Positions 26,701 to 35,604 of a stretch of 64,000 nt of DNA are shown one piece after another. A model generated the notes under the pieces. That model was not told where the DNA came from. It saw only the letters and a program-made list of their open reading frames with translations, and did not search any database. Position 1 is the first letter of the stretch; each line of letters opens with the position of its first letter. The DNA is taken from assembly GCA_021647365.1 (NCBI GenBank), contig JAKIUW010000017.1, positions 1 to 64,000 on the forward strand, in the 5' to 3' direction. The DNA is from Cocleimonas sp. (lineage in GTDB: Bacteria; Pseudomonadota; Gammaproteobacteria; Thiotrichales; Thiotrichaceae). The translations under genes were made by a program, and so were the position numbers.

Positions 26701-26788
26701 AAGCACACCCCCCCACTTTTACATGATGTTTATCTAGCAAGGAATAATCATGTAACCGTTCTATCCTTTAAAAGTGGGGGGGTGTGCT
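26701..26788. repeat. Dispersed repeat locus 8, inverted pair with interrupted right arm
   Basis: Left unit 26701-26728 is canonical. The right unit begins ATCATGTA near 26747 and is broken by about 16 extra bases before resuming as AAAGTGGGGGGGTGTGC to 26788. C/G runs face outward. Confidence 0.9.
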
Positions 26789-26812
26789 CTACTAATTTAT
26801 TAGGAGAGTACG

Positions 26813-27457
26813 GTGCGTAAATTAAATTTATTCGATAAACTACTCAACGAAGTTGATCAAGCATTGCGTACGGTTCACACGCTCGCACCTACAACAGAAC
26901 GCCCGAATCCATCGGAAAATATAAACGTCGAAACTAAACTATCTGATGATGAGCGCAAGCGGTCAGCTAGCCTGATGCGCATCAACCACGCAGGGGAAGT
27001 ATCCGCTCAAGGTTTATACCGTGGGCAAGCTCTCACAGCAAAGCGTGAGGATATTCGTGAGCAAATGGAACGCTCGGCAATGGAAGAGAATGATCACCTT
27101 AACTGGTGTGAAACACGTCTAGATGAACTCGATGCACACAAAAGCTACTTTGGCCCATTCTGGTATATGGGATCATTTACCATTGGCGCAGTGGCTGGAT
27201 TAGTAGGCGATAAGTGGAGTTTAGGTTTTGTTAAAGAGACTGAAGATCAAGTGGTAAGACATCTTGATGAACATCTTGAAAAGTTACCAAAAAATGATAC
27301 GCCAAGCTTAGCCATTTTACAGCAAATGAAAATTGACGAGCAACATCATGCTGATATAGCCGTTGAAGCAGGCGCCGCAAAGTTGCCATTGCCTATTCGT
27401 AAAGTCTTAATGCCATTGATGTCAAAAGTGATGACGAGTGTGTCTGCAAAGATTTGA
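26813..27457 (+). CDS. coq7: Demethoxyubiquinone hydroxylase (Coq7)
   Basis: Di-iron monooxygenase of the penultimate ubiquinone step, the O2-dependent counterpart of UbiF. The 214 residues carry the ligand motifs NHAGEVSAQGLYRGQ, MEENDHLNWCETRL and DEQHHADIA. The start is GTG 26813 with AGGAGA 8 bases upstream. Dispersed repeats flank it on both sides, so it is likely a single transcription unit. The TGA at 27455-27457 abuts the downstream repeat. Confidence 0.95.
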   Translation: MRKLNLFDKLLNEVDQALRTVHTLAPTTERPNPSENINVETKLSDDERKRSASLMRINHAGEVSAQGLYRGQALTAKREDIREQMERSAMEENDHLNWCETRLDELDAHKSYFGPFWYMGSFTIGAVAGLVGDKWSLGFVKETEDQVVRHLDEHLEKLPKNDTPSLAILQQMKIDEQHHADIAVEAGAAKLPLPIRKVLMPLMSKVMTSVSAKI

Positions 27458-27485
27458 TCATGTAAAAGTTGGGGGGTGTGCTTTT
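27456..27485. repeat. Dispersed repeat locus 9, single unit
   Basis: CATG-first unit with TT and six G in place of TG plus seven G, between convergent coq7 and uppP. Confidence 0.9.
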
Positions 27486-27492
27486 ATATATG

Positions 27493-28290
27493 CTACCCAT
27501 GTACAGTTGGGCTAATTACCCCTGTGTAGATCAAATACAATAATACCGCACCGAAAATAATCCGGTAGACTCCAAAGCCTACAAAGGTGAATTTTTCTAA
27601 AAACTTTATGAAAATCTTCATCGTAAAATAAGCCACAATAAACGACACGACAAAACCAATGGCTAATATCATCAGGTTTTCACTGCTGAAATCTTTATAG
27701 TTCTTTAGTAGTGAATAACCACTGGTTGCCGCCATCACAGGCAACGCCAATAAAAAAGAAAACTCAGCACTGGCTTTGCGACTTAAACCGACCAACAATG
27801 CGCCAACAATGGTTGAACCTGCACGACTCGTGCCAGGTACAAGCGCAAACACCTGCGCCAAACCCACGAATGCGGCTTGCTTGTAACTAATGTCCTCAAC
27901 GTCTAATGTTTTGGGCGTCGCAGATTTTTGAAAGTATTCAATAATCAAAAATACAATACCGCCGACAATAAACATCACCGCTACCACTTTGACTGAAAAC
28001 AGCGCCTCAATTTGGTCTTTAAATACAAAACCAATGGCAGCCAAAGGTAAAAAAGCAATTAGGACTTTCACCCACAAATCAAAATGCTTGGGATGAAACT
28101 TATCTTTGTAATTAGCCATAACAGCAAGGATAGCCGATAGCTGAATAATCACATTAAATGCAATATTCGTTTTGGTCTGTGGCAAGCCCATCAACTCACT
28201 GCCGACAATAATATGCCCTGTAGATGAAATGGGTAAAAATTCGGTAATGCCTTCAATAATGCCAAGAATGACAGCGTGGATAATGTCCAT
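27493..28290 (-). CDS. uppP: Undecaprenyl-diphosphate phosphatase (BacA/UppP)
   Basis: A membrane phosphatase of 265 residues that recycles the peptidoglycan lipid carrier. The signature GITEFLPISSTGHIIVG is near the N-terminus and the catalytic-loop motif LVPGTSRAGSTIVGALLVG lies near residue 140. About eight TM segments are seen. The start is ATG 28290. The first nine codons plus three upstream bases recur as a 30-bp copy at 37158-37187. Confidence 0.96.
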   Translation of the reverse strand: MDIIHAVILGIIEGITEFLPISSTGHIIVGSELMGLPQTKTNIAFNVIIQLSAILAVMANYKDKFHPKHFDLWVKVLIAFLPLAAIGFVFKDQIEALFSVKVVAVMFIVGGIVFLIIEYFQKSATPKTLDVEDISYKQAAFVGLAQVFALVPGTSRAGSTIVGALLVGLSRKASAEFSFLLALPVMAATSGYSLLKNYKDFSSENLMILAIGFVVSFIVAYFTMKIFIKFLEKFTFVGFGVYRIIFGAVLLYLIYTGVISPTVHG

Positions 28291-28293
28291 AAA
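28264..28293. repeat. 30-bp direct repeat, left copy (uppP start)
   Basis: Identical over 30 bases, same orientation, to 37158-37187. This copy covers the uppP start codon. The pair brackets the first copper module, about 8.9 kb. Confidence 0.9.
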
Positions 28294-28408
28294 ATATCTT
28301 TTTTAGTGTTAATAAACTGTGCGTGATTGTAACGAAATTGTTACGAAGTTATAGATAATAATTAAATAATGCATCCGATAAAAAAAATTTGTCGTATACT
28401 TAGTCTTA

Positions 28409-28738
28409 ATGACGCGACTACTTATACTCATCATTGCACTTAACGCATTTATAACTCCTGTTTCAGCAGTAGGTGTTTGTGAGATGATGGAAAATACTGG
28501 GCTTTCAGCAAATAATATTTCATCAAACAGTATGCCTGAAATGGATTGTTCAGAGTGTGAGGATGATAGCTGTGACTCAATGCCATGTGGTATTAGCTCA
28601 TCAGCAGTGACAATGCCAATACTTCTTTCTGAGAAGTTATCATTCAATATCGTTGCCGGCAATCATCAGCCTCAGACTGATTTAGCCTATTTCTATACAA
28701 TCACGTACCCTGTAAATACCCCGCCTCCACTCGTTTAA
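28409..28738 (+). CDS. Cys/Met-rich secreted peptide, TPPPLV family (CopL-like position)
   Basis: A 109-residue protein with a signal peptide (MTRLLILIIALNAFITPVSA). A central acidic stretch has clustered Cys and Met (CEMMENTG, EMDCSECEDDSCDSMPCG), and the protein ends in NTPPPLV. A paralog with the same leader and tail lies at 39154. Both head copper gene clusters, and the composition suggests metal binding. Position and composition recall CopL of Xanthomonas copLAB, but I cannot assert homology. A -10-like TATACT lies at 28395. Function is unproven. Confidence 0.75.
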   Translation: MTRLLILIIALNAFITPVSAVGVCEMMENTGLSANNISSNSMPEMDCSECEDDSCDSMPCGISSSAVTMPILLSEKLSFNIVAGNHQPQTDLAYFYTITYPVNTPPPLV

Positions 28739-28816
28739 ATTACTGCTTTATAACTAGAATGCTATGCCATTGGGCATTGTGTGTATTCGATCGTAATTTT
28801 TAGATGAGTAAATCAA

Positions 28817-29377
28817 ATGAAACAACCATTATTCAAAGCTCAGACTTTTGGGCTTTTATTCGCCTTTTTATTCACAGTGGTTGGTTTAGCTACTTTGTCG
28901 GCTACTGCTAGCGCAGAGGGTAATCATAAAGGTGGGCATGGTGATAGCCACGGCGATGATCATGGAAAAGGCGCACACTGGATGTCTCCTGCAGGTGAGG
29001 CTGAAAAACCCAACTCTATTAAGGCAGATGCCGCTTCGATAGAGCGTGGAAAAAAACATTATGCGACTCTTTGTGCAGCTTGTCATGGGGCGGCCGCAAT
29101 GGGTGACGGGGTTGCGGGCGCTTCATTAGATCCAAAGCCAACTAATCTAAAAGCCATGTCTGGCGGGCATCCTGATGGTGACTTCGCATGGAAAATTGCA
29201 AATGGTAGAGGCGCAATGCCAGCATGGAAATCGGTTTTAAAAGAAAATCAAATTTGGGATTTAGTAAATTTTATTCAAGATTTGAAAAACGATAGTAGTA
29301 ATGGCAATAATAACGAAAATGAGCATGGTCATGATAAAAAGCCAGATAAGCATAATCATGAAAAGCACACACACTAA
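28817..29377 (+). CDS. Monoheme cytochrome c with His-rich termini
   Basis: A 186-residue exported protein. After the signal peptide, a His/Gly/Asp-rich segment (GNHKGGHGDSHGDDHGKG) precedes a class I cytochrome c domain: CAACHG heme motif, Met ligand region GRGAMPAWK and closing helix IWDLVNFIQDL. The C-terminal tail is again His-rich (EHGHDKKPDKHNHEKHTH). The His tails probably bind copper. A close paralog at 39739 has a Met-rich tail instead. It lies 10 bases before the cusB-like gene, so it belongs to that operon. Confidence 0.9.
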   Translation: MKQPLFKAQTFGLLFAFLFTVVGLATLSATASAEGNHKGGHGDSHGDDHGKGAHWMSPAGEAEKPNSIKADAASIERGKKHYATLCAACHGAAAMGDGVAGASLDPKPTNLKAMSGGHPDGDFAWKIANGRGAMPAWKSVLKENQIWDLVNFIQDLKNDSSNGNNNENEHGHDKKPDKHNHEKHTH

Positions 29378-29386
29378 GGGTTAAAG

Positions 29387-31033
29387 ATGAAATTTATATT
29401 TAAAATAATTAAAACACTGTTTACATTGTCGTTACTTATTGCCATAGCAATTTCTGCTTTCTGGTTTTTAAATGAGCAAGATACGCGAGAAGAGTGGTAC
29501 AACAAAACGGTTGCACAGGTCACAGGGAAAACCTTTGATGAAAGTTTTGATCATGAACATTCAATGGATGATGTGAAAAATGATAGTGTGCCAGAGCATT
29601 CAAAACGTCACGCTGATCCTAATTATGTTTGTCCAATGCACCCGCAGATTGTTAAAGGTGAAGAAGGTAATTGTCCTATCTGTGGAATGGATCTAGTTTT
29701 AAAAGAGGTTGTCGAAGAAGAGAAGGTAGTCAAAAAGAAAAAAACTAAAAAAATCACCATGGATGATGTGAAAAATGACACCGTGCCACAACATTCAAAA
29801 CGACATTCTGATCCCAACTATGTTTGCCCAATGCACCCGCAAATTGTCAAAGGTGAAGAGGGAAATTGCCCAATTTGTGGAATGGATTTAGTGCTTAAAG
29901 AGCCTGTTGAAGAAATAGACTCAGAACCAAAGGAGAAAAAAATTCTCTATTGGGTAGCACCAATGGATGCCAACTACCGCCGTGATGAGCCCGGTAAATC
30001 TCTGATGGGGATGGATTTAGTGCCTGTTTATGATGAGGGTTCTAGTGATGATATGGCAGATGGTGGTCTTCCAAAAATAACCATCAATGCCACTACCGCA
30101 CAAAATATGGGTGTGCGCATTGAAAAAGCAAAAATGACCGAGCTTTCACGTACCATTAAAACAATTGGTTCGGTCACTTATAACGAAGATAGTATTCATC
30201 ATATTCATGCGCGCGCTAGCGGCTGGGTTGAAAAGGTTTATACCAAATCCTTGGGTGATCCTGTTGAAAAAGGTAAAACCTTATTAGAGTTTTATTCTCC
30301 TGATATTTTAGCAGCGCAAAAAGATTTAGTGATTGCCAGTCGTGCTGGGTCGTCATTAGGTAAAGCTTCTCGAACGCGTCTGCGTGATTTGAATGTGCCA
30401 AAAAGTGTGATTGATCGAGTTAGCAGAACGGGAAAATCACAAAACCGTATTCCCATTGTGGCGAATCATACGGGTGTTGTCACAAGGATTGGGATTAAAA
30501 ATGGCATGTACATCACGCCAGGAACAGAGATTTATACCATCGCTGATCTTTCATCGGTATGGATTATTGTTGATGTATTTGAGCATCAACTCACTTGGGT
30601 AAAAGTGGGTAATAAAGCAGAAATTCAGGTGCAGGGTGTTCTTAGTAAAACGTGGCAAGGCAAAGTTGATTATATTTATCCTGAGCTAAACCCTAAAACA
30701 CGCACACTAAAAGTTCGACTAACGATTAATACGCCTAAGCAGCTTTTGAAACCTAATATGTTTGCGGATGTAACGCTATTTACTAATAATAAACAAGCGC
30801 TGACCGTTCCAGCAGAGTCGATTATTTATTATGAAAATAGCCCGCGATTGGTAAAAGTGGTGGCAGAAAATAAATACCAACCGATTGAAGTAAAAATTGG
30901 CATGAAATCAGATGGGCAAGTCGAGATATTAGAAGGCATCGAAGAAGGTGATAAAATTCTAGTTTCTGGGCAGTTCATGATCGACTCTGAAAGCAATCTG
31001 CAAGCAAGTTTCCGCAGATTGTCGGGCAAGTAG
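29387..31033 (+). CDS. cusB: CusB-like RND periplasmic adaptor with tandem heavy-metal-binding domains
   Basis: A 548-residue membrane-fusion protein. An N-terminal TM anchor (about 5-27) is followed by two nearly identical 65-residue blocks, each with YVCPMHPQIV and CPICGMDLVLKE, then a third degenerate block ending GMDLVPVYDE. The adaptor core follows, with a lipoyl/barrel-sandwich region (HARASGWVEKVYTK) and beta-barrel domains to the end. It bridges the inner-membrane pump and outer-membrane channel and hands over Cu(I)/Ag(I). The block duplication is visible at DNA level with a 195-bp period. cusA starts 13 bases downstream. Confidence 0.93.
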   Translation: MKFIFKIIKTLFTLSLLIAIAISAFWFLNEQDTREEWYNKTVAQVTGKTFDESFDHEHSMDDVKNDSVPEHSKRHADPNYVCPMHPQIVKGEEGNCPICGMDLVLKEVVEEEKVVKKKKTKKITMDDVKNDTVPQHSKRHSDPNYVCPMHPQIVKGEEGNCPICGMDLVLKEPVEEIDSEPKEKKILYWVAPMDANYRRDEPGKSLMGMDLVPVYDEGSSDDMADGGLPKITINATTAQNMGVRIEKAKMTELSRTIKTIGSVTYNEDSIHHIHARASGWVEKVYTKSLGDPVEKGKTLLEFYSPDILAAQKDLVIASRAGSSLGKASRTRLRDLNVPKSVIDRVSRTGKSQNRIPIVANHTGVVTRIGIKNGMYITPGTEIYTIADLSSVWIIVDVFEHQLTWVKVGNKAEIQVQGVLSKTWQGKVDYIYPELNPKTRTLKVRLTINTPKQLLKPNMFADVTLFTNNKQALTVPAESIIYYENSPRLVKVVAENKYQPIEVKIGMKSDGQVEILEGIEEGDKILVSGQFMIDSESNLQASFRRLSGK

Positions 31034-31046
31034 GGGCTATTAAATC

Positions 31047-34000
31047 ATGTTAGAAAAAATAATAGATGCCTCAATAAAGAACCGTTTTCTGGTCATTATT
31101 TTCACCGTGTTAATCACACTTTGGGGACTGGTCTCACTCTCTAAAACTCCCTTAGACGCGATTCCAGATTTGTCAGATGTACAGGTTATTGTAAAAACCA
31201 GCTTCCCAGGGCAAGTACCACAGGTGGTGGAAGACCAAGTCACTTATCCTATAACCACTACCATGTTGAGCGTTCCTAAAGCGACCGTTGTACGCGGGTT
31301 TTCATTTTTCGGCGATTCCTATGTGTATGTCATTTTTGAAGATGGTACCGATATTTACTGGGCGAGGGCGCGTGTACAGGAATACCTAAGCCAAGCGGCA
31401 AGCCAATTACCCGAAGGTGTTGAGCCTCGCTTAGGCCCTGATGCGACGGGCGTTGGTTGGGTATATCAATATGCGCTGGTGGATAAAGGCAATACACATG
31501 ATCTGGCACAGTTACGTTCTTTACAAGATTGGTTCATAAAATACGAGTTACAAACGGTGCCGGGTGTTTCCGAAATTGCCACCATTGGCGGCATGGTCAA
31601 ACAGTATCAAGTCACCGCCGACCCCGATAATTTACGTGCTTATGGTATTACCCTAAGCCAGCTCAAAAAAGCAATTCAGCGAGGCAATCAAGAAACCAGT
31701 GGATCGGTGATGGAGTTGGGCGAAGCCGAGTACATGATTAGCTCAAAAGGTTATCTCAAAAATGTAGAAGATATTGAAAATATCCCTGTGAGCTTAAACG
31801 AAGAAACAGGCGCGCCGATTTTATTGCGTGATATTGCCAAAGTGCGTATTGGTCCACAAATGCGACGAGGCATTGCAGATTTAGATGGAGAAGGTGAAGT
31901 TGTCGGCGGCATCGTCGTTATGCGTTATGGCGAAAATGCCTTGCAAGTCATCAAAGACACGAAAGCAAAAATAGAAGAGTTAAAATCAGGTTTACCTGAA
32001 GGTGTTGAAATTGTCACAACCTATGATCGCTCAAAGCTCATTTTAAGTGCGGTTGATAACCTTACAATCAAACTGCTCGAAGAATTTGCCGTCGTTGCCA
32101 TCGTTTGCTTACTTTTCTTATTCCATTTACGCTCGGCTCTGGTTGCGATTATCAGTTTACCCATTGGTATATTGGTGGCTTTTATTATTATGTACCATCA
32201 AGGTATTAATGCGAACATCATGTCATTAGGTGGTATCGCTATTGCTATAGGTGCGATGGTCGATGCCGCCATTGTTATGATCGAAAATGCGCATAAACAT
32301 CTGGAACAGTACAAGGAAGACTATGGTGAAATGCCCAAAGGCAAGGAGCATTGGCGGGTGATTAATGAAGCTTCAGTTGAAGTGGGACCTGCGCTGTTCT
32401 TTTCATTGCTGATTATTACGCTGAGCTTTATTCCTATCTTTACCTTGGAGGCGCAGGAAGGTCGATTATTCTCGCCACTGGCATTTACCAAAACCTACTC
32501 GATGGCAGCAGCCGCTATTTTAGCGGTGACGTTAGTGCCTGTTTTAATGGGCTACTTTATTCGCGGTAAATTACCCAAAGAAAGTAGCAACCCAATTTCG
32601 GTTGTATTAATTTGGATATACCGACCCTTACTTAAAATATGCTTGGCAGCGCCTTGGTTAACCATTTTAGTGTCGCTTTTTATTATGGCATCGGCATGGA
32701 TTCCTTTGCAGAAAATAGGCAGTGAATTTATGCCTGAATTGGAAGAAGGTGATTTACTTTATATGCCGACCACATTACCAGGCGTATCCATCGGCAAGGC
32801 GCAAGAACTGTTGATGCAAACGGATAAGCTCATCAAAACCGTACCCGAAGTTGAGCGTGTATTTGGCAAAGTTGGGCGTGCCGAAACGGCTACTGATCCT
32901 GCACCATTAACCATGATAGAAACGACGATACAGTTAAAGCCAAAAAGCGAATGGCGTGCAGGCTTGACCTTGAAAGACTTAATAAAAGAGCTGGATGCGC
33001 TGGCTAAATTCCCAGGGCTAACCAACGCATGGGTACAACCGATTAAAACACGTATTGATATGCTGGCAACGGGTATTAAAACCCCAGTAGGTATTAAAAT
33101 TGCAGGGCAAGATTTAAAAGTCATCGAACAAATAGGTAAAGATATTGAAGCAATTCTGGTCGATGTTCCGGGTACAGCTTCGGTATTTTCAGAGCGTGTT
33201 TCAGGAGGGCGTTATATTGAAATTATTCCCGACCGCATCACTGCCGCACGTTTTGGACTGAATATTGCTGATATCCAAACCATTATTAGTTCAGCGGTAG
33301 GGGGCGCGAATATCACACAAACGGTTGAAGGCTTGGAGCGCTACCCTGTGAATCTGCGTTATCCGCGTCACACACGCGATAGCATAGATAATCTGATGGA
33401 TTTACCACTGGTTACGCCTTCTGGCGCACATATTCCGCTGTCGCGTGTTGCGAGCGTTCGTATCAGTGAAGGTCCGCCGATGATCAAAACCGAAAATGCA
33501 CGTTTGAATGGATGGACATTTGTGGATATTCGCGACGTGGATTTGGGCAGTTATGTGACAGATGCACGAAAAATCCTCAAAGATAATTTAAAGCTACCCG
33601 CAGGGTATTCAATCACATGGGCGGGACAGTATGAGTATCTACTACGCGTAAAAGACAAGCTCAGCATGGTGATTCCCATGATGTTATTGATCATTTTGTT
33701 GCTACTGTATCTTACTTTCCGCGATATGACGGCAGCACTAATTATTATGCTATCACTACCTTTTGCATTAGCAGGCGGTGTTTGGTTTATTTATCTGCTG
33801 GACTTTAATTTCTCTGTTGCCGTCGCGGTTGGTTTTATTGCCTTGGCGGGTGTTGCCGCTGAGTTTGGCGTGATTATGTTGATCTACCTAAACAATGCCA
33901 CCTTGAAGCGAAAATTAGACGAGAAACTCATTACAATCGCAGACCTTAAAGACAGTATTATGGAAGGTGCTGTATTACGAGTACGCCCCAAAGCGATGAC

Positions 34001-34217
34001 AGTCGCGGTAATTATTGCAGGCTTAGTTCCAATTATGATTGGTGCTGGCACAGGCTCAGATGTTATGAAACGCATCGCCGCTCCCATGATAGGTGGCATG
34101 ATTACCGCACCACTACTTTCGCTCTTGGTGATTCCTGCCATCTATTTAATTTGGCAAAAACGTAAGTTGAAAATCGCTACAGTCAAAGATTTTGCTGAGG
34201 ATAATAACGATGAATAA
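31047..34217 (+). CDS. cusA: CusA-like heavy-metal RND efflux pump
   Basis: A 1056-residue inner-membrane proton antiporter of the HME-RND family. It has twelve TM segments and two large periplasmic loops. Characteristic motifs are AIPDLSDVQVIVKTSFPGQ, the TM4 motif GAMVDAAIVMIENAHKH, PELEEGDLLYMPTT, the metal-site region RIDMLATGIKTPVG and GVAAEFGVIMLIYL. The Met in RIDML is part of the Cu/Ag-binding set in CusA. It sits between the cusB-like adaptor and two outer-membrane factors, so a full tripartite exporter is encoded. Confidence 0.95.
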   Translation: MLEKIIDASIKNRFLVIIFTVLITLWGLVSLSKTPLDAIPDLSDVQVIVKTSFPGQVPQVVEDQVTYPITTTMLSVPKATVVRGFSFFGDSYVYVIFEDGTDIYWARARVQEYLSQAASQLPEGVEPRLGPDATGVGWVYQYALVDKGNTHDLAQLRSLQDWFIKYELQTVPGVSEIATIGGMVKQYQVTADPDNLRAYGITLSQLKKAIQRGNQETSGSVMELGEAEYMISSKGYLKNVEDIENIPVSLNEETGAPILLRDIAKVRIGPQMRRGIADLDGEGEVVGGIVVMRYGENALQVIKDTKAKIEELKSGLPEGVEIVTTYDRSKLILSAVDNLTIKLLEEFAVVAIVCLLFLFHLRSALVAIISLPIGILVAFIIMYHQGINANIMSLGGIAIAIGAMVDAAIVMIENAHKHLEQYKEDYGEMPKGKEHWRVINEASVEVGPALFFSLLIITLSFIPIFTLEAQEGRLFSPLAFTKTYSMAAAAILAVTLVPVLMGYFIRGKLPKESSNPISVVLIWIYRPLLKICLAAPWLTILVSLFIMASAWIPLQKIGSEFMPELEEGDLLYMPTTLPGVSIGKAQELLMQTDKLIKTVPEVERVFGKVGRAETATDPAPLTMIETTIQLKPKSEWRAGLTLKDLIKELDALAKFPGLTNAWVQPIKTRIDMLATGIKTPVGIKIAGQDLKVIEQIGKDIEAILVDVPGTASVFSERVSGGRYIEIIPDRITAARFGLNIADIQTIISSAVGGANITQTVEGLERYPVNLRYPRHTRDSIDNLMDLPLVTPSGAHIPLSRVASVRISEGPPMIKTENARLNGWTFVDIRDVDLGSYVTDARKILKDNLKLPAGYSITWAGQYEYLLRVKDKLSMVIPMMLLIILLLLYLTFRDMTAALIIMLSLPFALAGGVWFIYLLDFNFSVAVAVGFIALAGVAAEFGVIMLIYLNNATLKRKLDEKLITIADLKDSIMEGAVLRVRPKAMTVAVIIAGLVPIMIGAGTGSDVMKRIAAPMIGGMITAPLLSLLVIPAIYLIWQKRKLKIATVKDFAEDNNDE

Positions 34218-34262
34218 TACACAGAATAAAATACAAGATAATAAAACCAATCCTGTACAGCA

Positions 34263-34345
34263 GTCATGTAAAAGTGGGGGGGTGTACTTCTTAAAACCCT
34301 TTTTAATTAGCTTTAAAAGCACACCCCCCCACTTTTACATGATGA
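34263..34345. repeat. Dispersed repeat locus 10, inverted pair at an operon junction
   Basis: Units at about 34263-34290 and 34317-34345 with CATG ends outward and about 27 bases between. The right unit ends in ATGATG, the start of the following TolC-type gene. The pair sits between cusA and its outer-membrane factor. Confidence 0.92.
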
Positions 34346-35604
34346 ATTACAAATCACTCATGTTGGCTTTGTTTATAACAAGTCTTTTTCTCTTAGGTGT
34401 AAACAGCGCGCAAGCAGCACCGATGAATTTGAATCAACTGATAAAAAGTGCCGTGGATAATAATCCTGAATTAAAATCAAGAAAACTCACATGGCAAAAA
34501 CTGATCCATCAATACCCACAAGCGACGGCGTATGCTGACCCAAGGCTCACTTATACAGAAGCCATCAACCCGATAGAAACACGCCTTGGGCCACAAGACC
34601 GTGTGCTAGCTTTAAAGCAAAAATTACCTTTTAAAGGTAAGCGTGGGTTGAAAGGTGAGATTGTAAAAAAAGACATAGAGATCGCAAAAATCAATTTCAA
34701 TAAAGCCAGCAGAGACTTAGTCGTAGCGGTTAAAAAGTCTTTTTATGAATTGGTGTATATCGAAAATGCCATCAAACTCAGTATGCAAAACAAAGGCGTA
34801 CTAGAAAAAATCACGCACATTGCCACCACCGATTATGCCAGCAGTGCCAGCACGCTCAATGATGTAGCCAAAGCACAAAGCCAATATGCGCAGGTGTCGT
34901 ATGACGTGCTACTTTTGGAGGAGTTGCGATCAACAGAAAAAACACAAATAAACACCTTGCTGAATCGTAAACCAGAACAACCTTTTCAAATAAATAGTGC
35001 GGTGCGTCAGCCACCTAAATTTTCCCATGCAGTTGCTCGGCTTTATCAATGGGCAGAGTCAAATGAGGAAAACAGCATTGCAGATTTGAATATCCAGAAA
35101 AGTCAGGTGCAAACTAAGTTATCAAACTATGCAAGTTTGCCTGATTTTGATTTGGGCGCGGCATATAGTCAGATCGGAAAACGTGATGTTTCAGGTTTAG
35201 AGCATAATGGTCGCGATGCTTTCTCTATCAATATTGGTATTAACATTCCTTTAAACAGAGGCAAGAATAATGCGATTAAAGAACAAGCTAGAATAACTCA
35301 CCTTAAAAAAGTAGAAGATAAAAAAGCATTAAAAAACCGCTTAAATAGACAGGTGAAATCCAATTATTTCAAGTTGAATAATGCCTATCGACAAACCGTG
35401 CTTTATAGCAAAAATTTAATCCCACAAGCCAACCGAGCAATGCAAATCGCCCAACTGCAATACAAGGAGAATAAGGGATCCATCGCCGCCTATTTAGAAA
35501 CACAATCAACATGGCTAAACTTTCAACTCTCTTATCAACGCGCAGTGGCAGATTATTGGAAAAACCTCATAGAGCTAGAGAAAATAACAGGTAAAAAACT
35601 ATGA
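34339..35604 (+). CDS. TolC-family outer membrane factor (CusC-like)
   Basis: About 422 residues. The signal peptide MMNYKSLMLALFITSLFLLG...AQA starts exactly at ATGATG within a dispersed repeat (34339 or 34342). The long open frame upstream (from 34192) has no leader and is not used. Two OEP repeats follow, with FSINIGINIPLNRGK and a C-terminal helix ENKGSIAAYLETQSTWLNFQ typical of TolC-like channels. It would form the outer-membrane exit duct of the Cus pump. The stop overlaps the next gene by 4 bases (ATGA). Confidence 0.88.
   Translation: MMNYKSLMLALFITSLFLLGVNSAQAAPMNLNQLIKSAVDNNPELKSRKLTWQKLIHQYPQATAYADPRLTYTEAINPIETRLGPQDRVLALKQKLPFKGKRGLKGEIVKKDIEIAKINFNKASRDLVVAVKKSFYELVYIENAIKLSMQNKGVLEKITHIATTDYASSASTLNDVAKAQSQYAQVSYDVLLLEELRSTEKTQINTLLNRKPEQPFQINSAVRQPPKFSHAVARLYQWAESNEENSIADLNIQKSQVQTKLSNYASLPDFDLGAAYSQIGKRDVSGLEHNGRDAFSINIGINIPLNRGKNNAIKEQARITHLKKVEDKKALKNRLNRQVKSNYFKLNNAYRQTVLYSKNLIPQANRAMQIAQLQYKENKGSIAAYLETQSTWLNFQLSYQRAVADYWKNLIELEKITGKKL

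Noticed and set aside
34192..34338. N-terminal extension of the TolC-type gene across the repeat pair
   Set aside because: It overlaps cusA, reads through both repeat units and has no leader; the signal peptide starts at 34339.
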